A DNA stretch of 64,000 nt. It comes from Papilionanthe hookeriana x Papilionanthe teres (taxonomy: Eukaryota; Streptophyta; Magnoliopsida; Asparagales; Orchidaceae). Under the pieces are notes generated by a model. That model did not search any database. It had not been told where the DNA came from and was given only the letters and a program-made list of their open reading frames with translations. Positions 24,451-37,500 of this stretch are shown piece after piece; position 1 is the first letter of the stretch; every line of letters starts with the position of its first letter. A program made the translations under genes and the position numbers. Location: assembly GCA_022702705.1 (NCBI GenBank), contig CM040427.1:69848783-69912782 (forward strand), read 5' to 3'.

Positions 24451-24453
24451 TAA

Positions 24454-25201
24454 GTTGTATGGCATCTCCTTCAAGTAAATTGTAGATTTAGAAATATTTA
24501 AGTTATATGTGCTTTTTTAAGGAGTAGAAGGCAATATTCTTTACAAAATAAATGAAACTTTTGTTATTATAAGAAGTTTAATGTCTTCTTATTGCTTGTC
24601 CTGTTCCTTCAAATAAATACATCTTTTGTTTCTATAATTGATGGAATGATCATCTTTAGTACTTATGAATTGCCTAATTCAAATTAGGCGGGTGAGGGTA
24701 GGGAGCGGCGTCGGCGGTTTACCTATATCATTTTACATTAATGGTGTAATTCAAATTACAGGTCAAATCGATCAAATTCTAAATACAATCAAAATGAATT
24801 ACGGTTTAAATATCAAATTCATTCATATGTGTTCATTACCTTGAGCTCTATTCTTTCTCTCCATTCCTGTAGTCTCTCCTCTTACAACTGTCTCAAAATA
24901 TGTGTAGGAAAATTTTTGGGCACCCAACATGCACTATTTAACATGATGGGAGTCTATTTCATTTTTATTAAATGTCTTTTTATTCAAATAAGCATTATAA
25001 AATTTTGATTATTTCTTTTATGGGCATAACTATCTTTTTTGATATAATGAAGATTTATTTAATTTATATTGATAATAGTCATTGTTATGGCGATCTGTTA
25101 TTTGGACATTTCCTCCCACACCGAAAGGTCTTATGTTTAAAGTAAACCAACCCAAGACTTATTTCTAGATTTGACGTCACTGATCATTCATGATTTTTTT
25201 A
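24454..25201. other. Intergenic DNA, nothing recognised
   Basis: AT-rich, no coding signal. Confidence 0.4.
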
Positions 25202-25275
25202 GAGGCATTTGCATACGTACCGGCAGATTTCTTTGTGTATTTATATATCCAACACATAAACTTCCATATTTATAT
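25202..25275. repeat. Single arm of an F2-family foldback MITE
   Basis: GAGGCATTTGCATACGTACC then ...TTTGTGTATTTATATATCCAACACATAAACTTCC matches the left arm of the F2 copies. The inverse arm is not found downstream. Confidence 0.45.
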
Positions 25276-26469
25276 ATATATCACTCTAATTTATATATGT
25301 ATATTTATAAAAATGAGTCATCGTTTAATTGTATATTGTACCCATAAAATATGTAGATACGGCGGAGATATTTTGGTCTGTGCATAAATATGGCCCGTGC
25401 GACCCATGTATATTCGGGCGGCTACTTGCCGAAGCTCAATATCTACCGTTTGGAACTTGAAGATTCGTCTCACTTTCGCGATCTCCCTAAGTTTTGAAAC
25501 GAAAGGTTTATCCGAGCAGACCTAGATAGTTGGATTCTTTAGGTGTAATATACACCTCATCCATCTGCGGCGCATCGTCTTCACGGCACGTGGACTAACC
25601 GGCTGAACATGCGGTCTTGGGCTTTCTCTCGGTAGGCCACAAGGGCAATGTCATGTCCTTCGCCAACCCTGAAATGTATGTGATTTGTACTGACATGTTT
25701 TTGATGTACAACGTATTTGCTCTACCACTTGATATTTGACGAGCATGTTTGATGCTAGTGAATATTTGGATAGGGATGAGAATAAGGGTCAGTCAATACA
25801 TGTGGGCGACCGATCAAAAGAACATGTTTTAAGAGACAGTGGCGAGGCTATGTGCATGGAGAATGCATGCTAGTAGGTAGATAAGTCGGAGTAAGGTCAA
25901 TGCGATGAAATATAAATATGGAGGATATGAAGACCGGCATGTTGTAATGGGCGCTAGTAATACGGTATAATATAAGAGTGTGAATGAGTCAAGTCCGACT
26001 TGAAATGAAGCCTTAAAATAAGGAACATGAACATTTTGCCTTCCAGGTTTTTTGTCTTTTAGGTCTTGTAATATGTTCAATATTATGCATTATTTGTACT
26101 AAAAAAAAATTGCACCTTTATGTCAATCGACAAAGTTCATCATTTTATGATACTAACATGTGTACCTATGGATGACACGCTCGCCTCATTGTGTAAATAT
26201 TATATGCATCGATCAAATTATATTAAGACGGTATTCGTAAGACATAATACATGTAAAATAATATAGGTAAGTATTATACAATATAATGAAATGTTTTGGC
26301 ATTCTTGAATACTTATATATAAACAATAAATTATCAAACAATTTTATAATGTTTTAATTTTTGTTACAGCACATTAAACAACCAAAGAATTTTAAGCTTG
26401 TCTAGCTCATAAAAATTATTTTTGTGAGATCTTATTACGCTACACCAAGTTATAAATTCAACTTCCATC
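25276..26469. other. Intergenic DNA with one protein-like patch
   Basis: The + strand at 25384-25690 gives alternating-frame peptide fragments (for example THVYSGGYLPKLNIYRLELE and, in another frame, FLSVGHKGNVMSFANP) and is less AT-rich than its surroundings. I do not recognise the family. It could be a decayed gene or transposon ORF. The rest is AT-rich and featureless. Confidence 0.3.
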
Positions 26470-26477
26470 TTCTCGAG

Positions 26478-27030
26478 TAGGGCTGTCAAAAAAAGCTTGT
26501 TATTCACGAACAGTTCGTGTTCGGTTCGTCAAGGAGTTCGTGTTCGATTCGTTCGATAAGTAAACGAGATGAACACGAACAATTTTTTTTCGTTAGGTTA
26601 GTTAAACGAACCAAACACGAATAGTAACGCGTTCGTTCGTGTCTGAATCGCTATTGTTCGAAATATAAAATAATTATATATTAAAAAATTTATGATATTT
26701 TATAAAATTAAATTTTATAAATTGTAATATATAATAAATTAATAATAATAACATATTAATATACTATATTAGTAATATACTAATATAAATATCATATATT
26801 TATATTATATAAGTTATAGAATTAATATAATGTATTATTTATATATATTAATATTAAGACTGTCAAATTGGCTCGTCGTTTGACTTGTTCGTTAAGAAAT
26901 GAACACGAACAATGACTTCACGAACAATTTCGAATACGAGCTTATTCCAAACAAACTAAATTTCAAACGAACCAAACACAAACACAAACACAAGCTTTGT
27001 TCATTTATGTTCGGTTCGTTTACACCCGTG
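26478..27030. mobile_element. hAT-like MITE with perfect 8-bp TSD
   Basis: It starts TAGGGCTGTCAAAA and ends TTCGTTTACACCCGTG. It is flanked by identical TTCTCGAG at 26470-26477 and 27031-27038. The interior has the same 'cacgaacagttcgtgttcgg' words as the other copies. The last bases differ from the usual CCCTA, so the right terminus has mutated. Confidence 0.8.
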
Positions 27031-27199
27031 TTCTCGAGTAAAGATAATCTTGTACTTGACTGAGCAGTAAAATAAACATTGATAGTCTTTATTCATTGAA
27101 CTTTAGAAAAAAAAATACACTTATTAATAATTTAATAAGACAATGCTTACAACACTCGTTTAAATAAATGGATAAATATTTATCTGATACTCAACTCAT

Positions 27200-28165
27200 A
27201 GGGAGCTCAAAGGTAGATGATCGCTCAAAAATCAAATCGAATTTTAGTTCGGATCGAAATAAACAAACCGAGCATTGAATCGAAACTTTAAATTGAATTT
27301 TTTCGTACCGATTTTAAATCATACAACGGACTCGAGATCGGCTCGAAGCATTTTTTATTTATAAAAATTATAAATACAATGCAAAGTAAAATTAAAGATT
27401 GAGTTGGAACATATCCAAATAAGTTAAGAGGGGCTGTTTGTGATCAAATTTTATTTTTTATTTTTTATTTTTAAAAATAAAAAATAGTAAACAAACAAAA
27501 AACAGTTTTTATTTATCATTTTTTTTTCATTTCTGTTTTTCAATTTTTTAGAACACTGCTATTTTTAAAAAAATTAAACGAAAGAAAAATATATATATTT
27601 TTTTAAATAAAAAAAATATGAAAACAACATTTTGCCTAGCCTGCCACCGGCCCCCACCAGCCCTAGCTGCCGACCCCCGCCCGTCCATCATAACAACTTA
27701 ATACGAATATGTGGATCCAACTGTTTTTTAAAAAAATATCAATTTTTCTTATAAAAAAAGATAAAAAATATCCAACCAAACATATTTTATATTTTTTATT
27801 TTTAAGAATATATAAATCATAACAATACCAAACGAATATTGTTAGAGAAAAAAAACATATTAAAAACAAAAAACAATAAAATGCAGAAAGTAATCCCAAA
27901 CACGCCTAAATTTGAGCAAAGTTAGCTTCAATTTTGAGCACAATCGAACCGATTCCAACCTGAAAAGTATCCAAATAACTCAATTTGAACGAGCTCATTT
28001 TGATTTCGAGCTAGATCGAGTTCGATTCAATTTTGAGCCATCTCAGCTTAAAATTAAATATAACGAACCCCGAGTGAATTTCGAGCCGAACTAAGTCTAA
28101 TCAGTTCGATTTCGAGCCGACCCCAGCTCAGCACAAAATTGAATCGTCAACACTCCTGATCTACT
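27200..28165. mobile_element. Degenerate hAT-like repeat split by a younger MITE
   Basis: Both outer parts (27200-27340 and 27910-28160) consist of 'gagctcgatttcgagccgaa'-type words and their variants and read as one element interrupted by the insertion at 27428-27906. No clear TSD is seen. The 60-residue open frame at 27912-28094 is translation of these words and not a gene. Confidence 0.4.
27428..27906. mobile_element. Tourist-like MITE nested in the preceding repeat
   Basis: The left end GAGGGGCTGTTTGTGATC and the inverse of the right end, GGCGTGTTTGGGATTAC, are similar. TAA flanks both sides (27425-27427 and 27907-27909). The interior is A/T-rich with a short C-rich island near 27640-27690. 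No ORF. Confidence 0.5.
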
Positions 28166-28585
28166 CATCACTCGAAGAATAAATAAAGATTACTAAATAT
28201 TTTCTCCATCATCACTATCATCATTGCAATAAAGCAAGTTCGATTACATTCTACATGCTACTGGAAATAGTTTAACTTAAAAAAATATGGACAAAAATGT
28301 ACTTAAAAAGCTGCATAAATCTACTTCATTGTAGGAACATGAAGTGAATGTCACACAAGATTAGGAAAGGAAAAAAAGAAAAAAACAGCAGAATGATATT
28401 CTGATCTCTGAATATACCTCTATTCATTGAATCCCTCTTTAAGTCACAAGAGCAAGGCAGTTCTTACAATAATATACAGAATAAGCAGAAGATTGGGATG
28501 AATGCCATCAGGTAAATCTGATAAACTGAAGTAATTAACTTGACTAATGTGTGAATGATATACATATCCTAGCAAGTGGATGTGC
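28166..28585. other. 3' flank of the Smr gene
   Basis: AT-rich, presumably 3' UTR and intergenic DNA. I could not pick a polyadenylation signal with confidence. Confidence 0.4.
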
Positions 28586-31500
28586 TTAGGGTTTATTTTC
28601 ATCAGAATCTACCTCAGATTCTATAAAGCTAAATGTTCTTTGCCCCTCTAGACAGAGAAGTATAGTACCAGAATTTTCTTGACTGAATTTAATATCTTCC
28701 TTCTGAGCAAGGTCCAGTACCTGTAATGAATAATATGAAGGCAAGTGGTGAGTAATATTTTTAGTTTGTTTTTCAGAGGACAAATATCAGCTTGTATTTT
28801 ATTTTTGGGCTGTTTACATACATAGCACCCGAAACATTGCTATTTACAAATCTAGCACTCTCTTTCATCTATTTTTCAAATTCGCACTCAAATTTCAAAA
28901 TTTATGATAAAACGCCTAAACATGTTTTTCATTTTATCAATTTTTCAATGGTTTGATTGTGGCACGCGTAAATACATCGGTTCGGTAGTTCAAAAAATAT
29001 TACATGGGTGCTAGATTTTGTAAATAGCAATATTTTGGGTGCTATGTATATAATTATCCCTTAATTATTTTTTTGAAGATTAATATTAACAATAACAACA
29101 ACAAGCCTTTATCCCGCTGGGGGTTGGCTACATGAATCCTTCTTCTCCATTGCATCCTATTGAATATCATATTTTCATTTAAATCTAATAGATTAAGATC
29201 ATTTTTTATATAATATGTCCAAGTCTTTTAAGTTCTACTTATGTCTATCTTGACATAAGTCAAATCTAAAATATTTACTCTCCTAACCGGATCATCAGAT
29301 GGTCGACATATAATGTGACCAAACCATCTATGACGACTCTCTCTAATCTTGTCCGTCATTTGAGCTACATCAACCTATCACAGATATATATTCATTTCAC
29401 ATTTTGTCTCTAATTGTCAAGCCAATCATCCACCTAAACATTCTCATTTCAGCAATCCTTAACTTTGTTTTATGCTTCTCTTTTAAAGCCCAACATTCTG
29501 CACAATAGAGCATTGCAGGTCTCGCCATCATCTTATAAAATTTTCCTTCAAGATTACACAATATTTTTCTATCACACAATAGAACCGATGCATTCCTTCA
29601 CTTCAACCAACCAACTTGAATCTACTAATAACATCCCTATCTATATCACCATCGCTTTGAACAATAGACCCGAGATATCTAAAATGTTCACACATTTTGA
29701 TGATTTGATCACCCATGGTTATCACTAGAGATGATACCGGGGCTAACACAAACCACAATAGAACAACAACAACAACAACAACAAAGCCATAATCCCACTA
29801 AGTGGGGTCGGCTACATGAATCATTTTTCTCCATTGCGTCATATTTAGTGTCAAATTTTCGTTTAATTCTAATAAATTAAGATCATTTTTTATGCAATAA
29901 GCCCAAGTTTTCCTAGGTCTACCTCTGCCTTTCTTAACATAAGTTGTATTTAAAAATTATTGCTGAAATATAGAAACAATAATATTATTGCTGAAATTGA
30001 AAACGGTTACAACAATGACGCCTCCCACAGAAAATAATGACAGACAACACAACAATACCCTAGGGAAGGACGATGGTGCAGAGTGGTGGCTGGCCACTAG
30101 GTGGAGGCAGGGTAGAGGTTGTAGCAGGGAATTGGGAGGGAGAGGTTAACAGCTGGTTGCTGAAAGAGGTGATGGGTCACGACAATGGAGGAAGATTAGA
30201 GATGATTATGGGTAGGAGGGAGGTGTGGTGGGAAGGGTAAAGGAGCAGGGTGGCAAGAGTTGGGAGGAAAGCAGCAGGCGGCTGACAAATCTGTGGCGGA
30301 CATGGAGGGGAAGGATGGCACGAAAGAGAAGTGGCGACTGGAAGCAGTGACCTGCGGGAACACTTGTGACTGGGGAAGCTCAGCAGGGTCGGCAGCAGGC
30401 AAGGGAGCGGAAGTCGGGGAAGATAATCACCTCCGAGGAGAGGGATAAAGCCGGAGCACCGCCCTATGTGTCGGATACAGACCGCGAAAGGGAAAAGTGA
30501 AAGTTGGTGGCTGTCCACACAAAACTGAAATCAGAAACAGCATAAAACTGAACCCTAAGACCTAAGAATACATATAAATACTTAGTAGATATGTGTAGAA
30601 GGTGGGACCCTTCTTCTATTAGGAGGCAGCTCAAGCCTAAGGGTCGGCCGGCCCTAATGCCTCCCCCAACTAAACTGATTCAGCCCCTAAACCAGTTCAG
30701 TGGGTGGACCCCCATGTCAGGTACAACTATGAAAATTGCATTCCATATATTCAGTTTTAGATAGACTCAATCGAAAGCCTTTAGACTCCAATGTAGACCT
30801 CCAAAAACATAGTTAATGGATGGCTGTAGTAGCTAAAATAATAGATTTATACAAGGAATGCATCAGCAATTGATAAAGATTCACAAAGTTGGTTGATGAA
30901 ACTACATTCTTAAGGAGCTTTCATTTCTATTTGCCCCTCCTACTACCTTTTTGCTAAATATAAGTGTTGATATGTCTGCATCTGTGGATCACATGGGCCT
31001 GCAAAGGAAACCGTGGGTCAACTACTATATTTGAGGAGGAGAAAGTATTCTCCCTTAACACTATTGCATTTTATTTCTTTCCTTCTTATCATGAAGATTC
31101 AAATTTTCCTTCAATTGTATTAGGGTTAGTCTAAGTTGTGTATATCCTTGTTAATTGTTTTTTGTTTGTATTAGATGAATGAAAAATTAGAAAGTTATTT
31201 CCTTCTAAGAAAGTTCCTCCCAAATTTCACAGTAAGAATTGCAAATAGCATTTTAAAATATGTTCGACTAAAAAAATTATTTTAGAAATTTTCCTCTAGC
31301 CTGACAAGTAAATATCTTGTATCAGTTGAGCAAATACTAATAGTATGAATTATCCAGGCTCAATCACTATATTGCTTTAAACCGAAAATCAAAATGAGGG
31401 CATATTTTCATGACTTACATCTAGCTCGTGAAATGAGGCAAGCCTTTAGAAGCAGATTAATGATAATTAAAGAAGCAGTTCAGCAGAAAACCATCAAAAA

Positions 31501-34500
31501 TGAAATGGTGGCTGTGGGAACTTGTAGTTTTACATGTTAATTATAGTTTCAGTTTTGATTTATTAAAAACCAGCGTATTTTTTGCTACAGCTTTTGTTCC
31601 CTATATTTGGATCTTGATGTCATGAATCCATCTCCATTCAATTTTGCATTTCTTGCAAAAATATGAGTGGAATCAGATTAAAACAATAAACTAACAAAAT
31701 ACGAGCAAGAAAAACAAAATAAAACACATCCAGTTAAAACATTACATAGAAGATAATGTAAGCCATGACAATAAGAAAAATTTTTGAATAACCATGCTTT
31801 TATCATGATTAATTATTCAAAATTTTGATAAAAAAAAGAAAAAAGCAGAAAAATGAGAACAAATTTAACTTGTCCATACCGCCCGCTTCAATTTGCCCAG
31901 TCCAACACCATTTGCGCCATGACCGGTTATAACCCTAAGAAAATGGACAGCTAGCCAATTTTTAACAAATAATTAGCTTCAATACCATAAATATTTTTAC
32001 ATTTTAAGAATAGAAACAGCAAATAAAATGGTCTCCAACATGTAACACGAGATACATACAAGGAATGTACGTGAACACTAGTAGGTGAAGCTTCAAGAGC
32101 CGAATAGCTTCATTGACATGTTGCCCATGTAAATCAATCGTGACACTGTTTTTAATGCCCTTATTTCTGCATGAAAATTATGCTAAAACGTAATGTAATA
32201 ACGTGCTTCTAATTCTGAGAAACAATTTTTTAAAATGATATAAGAACCTGGCCTCAAAAATCTCCTGGCTGGCTTTCTCATCTGCCTCACGAGCCAACTT
32301 CTTGTAGAATTTTCCCTATATGCAATAAAAGGTTTCCTTTTCACCAAAACAGTGATTCTCATTGTTGACAAAAATGAAAAAAAGACATCACAAGGTTCAT
32401 TTTTATGGGCATGCATATTTATCGTACAATATTTGGTAGGTAGTTCAACCACTTTTCCAAAGATGCACAAGTCATGACCAAACTGCAAGAATGCAATCTC
32501 AATCTCATATTAGTAAGAAAGAAGGGCCTTAAACAGGAAAATTTTTTCCATACGGTAGCTCTGCGTGCGGACTCTAGTAATATGCCGCCACATATGCTAC
32601 ACCGGGCTCACCTCATAAAATATTAAAAACATGAATTTTTTTATGGGAGTAATTAAGGTGAAATTGCGGATGTTATTAGATATTGCAGGGGTTATTGCGG
32701 GGGTTATTGAAGTGGAATCGTGGAGGTTATTAGGAGGTTCTTTTGGGGTTATTACGGGGGTTATTGCAGAGGGTTATTGAAGTGGAACCGCGGAGGTTAT
32801 TGGAGGGTTATTGCAAAGTGTTATTGAAGTGGAACCGCGGAGATTATTTGAGAGTTATTGGGGAGTTATTTCGTCGTTATTAAAGTTAATACCCCAATAA
32901 CACCGAAATAATACCCCAAAAACTCGACATAACACCACATTCAGCTCAAATCTATCAAATTCGGTGCTATTTCAAGGTTATTGGTGTATTATTTCGATGT
33001 TAATGCCCCGGCCAAATATCCCCAATAACACCACGGTGAACTACTCCAATAACCTCTGCGGTTCCATATCAATAACCAGCGTAAAAAAACTTATGCTTTT
33101 AATATTTTATGAGGTGGACCCAGTGTAGCACAGGTAGCAGCATATCACTGGAGTCCGCACGCAGAGCTGCGTCCGCAATCCGTATGGAAAAATTACCACA
33201 AATCCTCTAATTATCTTCTGCTATTTAAATTCTTATTTGCTCTAGTATCATACTACATTATTACATTTCTACTTGATACATGAGGGTCCCAACACCTAGT
33301 TCATCATAATAATCATCATTAGCTTTATCCAACTATTTAGGGTTGGCATTATGATTCCTCTAATTAATTTTTATTTGCAAGAATCTTTTTAAATTTAAAA
33401 TGTAGTATCTAATACACAAGACCCTCATATCAGATTTATAATAATCATAATCTAACCACTAAGACCAACATGAATCCTCATTTTCATCTTTCTTAACTTA
33501 ATAAGATGGTTAAGCATAATTAAGCAATGCTAATTAGAATTCAAAATTAAGAAAATAACCTCCATTTATAAAATTTAAAGGTTATAAAGTTGAGCAAGCA
33601 CAGGGGGGGTTACAAAGAAGAATATAAAAAGCAGGACCCTACAATGCTTATCAAGAAAACAAAACGCAGAACATTCACAAGGAACTGCTATGAAGCAGCA
33701 TTCAGTTAGCTATTCTATACCAGTTACCCAGATAACCAGCAAATGATAGCGGGTGACTGGCCGCAAGCGGCGGCAACAGGTGACAGTGGCAATGGAAAAT
33801 TTAATGAATTCGGAACACACTAGTGTGAATTCCAAATTCACAAAAAGTTTACATTATATTCCATTTTCATCAACTAAAATCATGATTTCATAAAAACCTC
33901 TACAATTGGCTTACTTTACACCACTAATGCTGAGACCAACCGCTAAGTTTATTTTACAGCACCTTAACTTCACTATATAATACTCTCACTGCCTCCCTAA
34001 TACAATTATTCCTCGATATATCAAAGTATATCACACCTTTCTGAATGTTTTAATTTTTATCTTGCTCAATTTAAATATCAATGACATTTTTTATTGGTGA
34101 ACACTCCAATTTATATAGCATGACAGGCCTAGTTGCAATTTTATAATTTTATATCCCCATGACATAATACTATACCCCTAAGGCGCGTCTCCAATTAACT
34201 TACTCAGCCTTAACTTCAGAAAATTTATCATCAACTATATCTCCATTTCATATTATAAATCCACGATATTGAAGTTTATTACACAGAAACGGAACTTCAT
34301 CCTCTTGCAATATTGACAAATAATTATTGATATCACGACTACTAAAATATATCATACTCAATTTATTCTACTAACCGTAAACACTTTATATTCAAAGCAT
34401 TTTATCTATTTTTCTAACCATCATCTTTATTTAAAAAGCCCCATCAACTATAACTATGTTATTTGAGAAAAGCATCCAGCTCATTTTTTGATATCATGTA

Positions 34501-37500
34501 TAAAAATTTCTATAACCAATATAAAACATATAAAGTTAATGCTGATCTTTGATGCAATTCTATTGTACTTGAAAGCTCTTTCGTGGCTCCCAAATTATTT
34601 ATAACAAGTCAATTCATCATTTTTATCTTTCTTAACTTGATAACATGTTTACGCATAATTAAGCAATGGTTATTAGAATTGAAAATTAAGAATATAACCT
34701 CCATTTATAAAATTTAAAGGTTACAAAGTTTGAGAAACACAGGGAATGTATGGGGTTACAAAGGAGAATATAAAAACCAGGACCCCACAATGCTTAAAGT
34801 GCCAAGAAAACAAAATGCAGAACATTAACAAGCAAATCTTATGAAGCACCATTCGATTAGCTATTTTATACGTGTTACCTAGAGTGCATTTCTATCAATA
34901 AATATAATGTCTAGAAAGATAGATTTCTTAATTGCAGATGCATTTCAATCATTAGGCCGCACACCTGTTCTGAAAGATGGGATGCCTGGGCCCGCTCTCC
35001 CCTTGAGTATGCCAGAGCAGCCTGATAGTAAGAATGGTAATTTAATGAGCTCCAAACAACAAAGTCTTTTCCGCACACCAAAAGTAAAATATAATTAGAT
35101 TTTGCCACACGAGCATCTCACATTGTGGTAATAACTTCTCATTGTGTTCCAGTTCTTTTCGGACGCACTCCTAAGAACATGATAATCACCCTCTTTGTCA
35201 ACTATAAAAAGTAACGATGAAATAAATATGCCAGAGATACAATTTCATGTCAAAATGACCCATGCACTTGATAAATGACCCAATGCACTTGATAAACAAC
35301 TCGAAGTAAAAAAAAGTAAGTTTTAACATTTTTTTAAAAACTTAAAGCTTAAAGTTTAAAAGAAAAAAATTTGAACATAGTCAAACTCGCTTGTTAATAT
35401 TCATGAACAAACTCATTTATTGTTCAACAAGTAACTTGTTAATTGTTTTATACTTAGATGATAACTTATTTAAATAAAACTTGATTAATTAGAACTTATT
35501 GAATAATCTGTTTAATAATAACATAATATAATTTAAATTTAATATATACATAAATTCAAAGAATTTATTTTATTTTTTATTTCAATAAAGTAGTTCATTA
35601 ATATTTAGTATTTTATTTGATTGTAAAAAAACTTACTTATAACTTATATTATTTTATTTACTTGGTATTAACTAGTTAGCTGTTAATTGAAATATACGCA
35701 ATTGCTTATTTATTTAGAATTGCACGATCATTTAATAATAAATTTATATAAAAAAAAAATCAAATACTCACTTAAATTTTTAACTTGTTTACTAATTTTA
35801 TATAAAAAATCATGTACAAATCAAATGTTTAATTTTATATGAAGAAATGTACTCATTTGAATTTATAGCTTTTTAATTAATAAAAACAAACTAAGTACAA
35901 TCAAGCGAGAACATTAAAAATTTTAAGCAAGCAAAGCATAAATATATTTTTGTTGATATGCATATCTCTGGACGACATAGACCCAACAACGGCTAAGGAA
36001 ATTGTGAGTCTACTGCTACGTTTGAAGGGGAGAAATTATCCTCCCTTTAATTATCCATTATTGCATTTTATTTCTTTCTTATCATGATGATTTAAAATTT
36101 TCCTCCAATTCTATATAGTTTGAGTTGTATATGTTTATTATTTTGCTTATACTAGTTCAATGAGAAAAATAGAGAGTTTTTCCTCTAGGAAAGCTCCCCC
36201 TAAATTCACAATTTTTTAAGCTTGTCTCAAGCTCAAACTAAAAATGTATAACATATGATTCAACCAAACCAAGTTCAAAACATGACATATCGACTCAATT
36301 ACAACCCTATTGGTGGCCTCAGGAATGCTATTGCGCATCAATGCGTCGTGTGCGACAGAACATCATATGTTTAGTGTTTTCAACCGTAAAGGGGAGAAAA
36401 CAAAACATAAATTTGTCATCTTCCAAAAAAAAAGCTCAAGCGACAGTCTAAATTGACCTAACTTCCCACTCATTTCCCCCTTTGTTCATCCCAACAAAAC
36501 ATTCACAGTCAACTATCACTTTTCCCCTCTTACTTCTCTCACATTTTATATGAATATTATCATATATATTATATATTATAAGAAAATCAATCATAAAACA
36601 AAATAAAAATATAAAATTTGGTATTTTCACAAAATTCGTCATCTCACATCACCATTGTCAAAGTTATAAAATGCAAAAAATTTTAAGTAGCCACTCAAGT
36701 TGTTTCAAAAAGGCAGGGAAATTTATAATTTTTAGTAGAAGTACACACTTTTAAGCACCACAAAGAAAAATTGTACATATATACACGTTTCCTAGCATGA
36801 CGGGGAACGCTTATTGGCATACTTTTAATGCAGGTACATTAAAAACCTATATGCATCTTTCTTGACATGAAGGGTTACAAATAAAAAATGATGGTTGTGA
36901 TGTCACATGACAACTACCATCAGTGCTTTTCTTAGTGTGGTGGACAGGCACAATTCTCCAGTTGATACCCCATTGGTAGGAATGCTAAAATACTGCCCAA
37001 ATTGTAGGTGAACAGAACTTGCAAAATGACTTAAAAATTGACATCATAAATTTGGGATTATTTGGGCATTGATGCAGCATAAAAATAAATAAAAATAATA
37101 AATATAAAAAAATAAACTAAAAAACAAAATAATTGCTCAAATTATCATTCAGGTCGTTTCAAAAAGAACAAAATTGGACACATACATGACTTGTATAAAA
37201 TTTATGGGAAACTCAGTAGCTTAGTATTGAGCATGAATGTTACCTCTCATTAATTTAAAAAAAAAATAATCAGAACTTTGAGCTATAATCGTAGTTAGAG
37301 GTTATTAAGTGAAAACTCGTGTCTGTTTGCAGATGAATATCATTATTTGATCTATTTAAATATATAAATTGAGACTAGATGTAAGCATATAAATACTATT
37401 TTTAGATGCTAAACAAGAACTTAATATGCCTTATAGCCACCAGATCCACAATATAAACTCGAAAGCAAATAAAAGGAAGACCTTTTAAAATTCAAAAATG

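Noticed and set aside
30177..30518. 113-residue Pro/Leu-rich minus-strand frame
   Set aside because: Direct translation of a CT-rich tract in a Smr intron.
34907..35098. 63-residue + strand open frame
   Set aside because: Antisense shadow of Smr exon 35065-34965.
30965..36210. A single ~5.2-kb LTR retrotransposon bounded by the two homologous LTRs
   Set aside because: Four Smr exons lie between them, there is no PBS or gag-pol, and each LTR has its own flanking 5-bp duplication.
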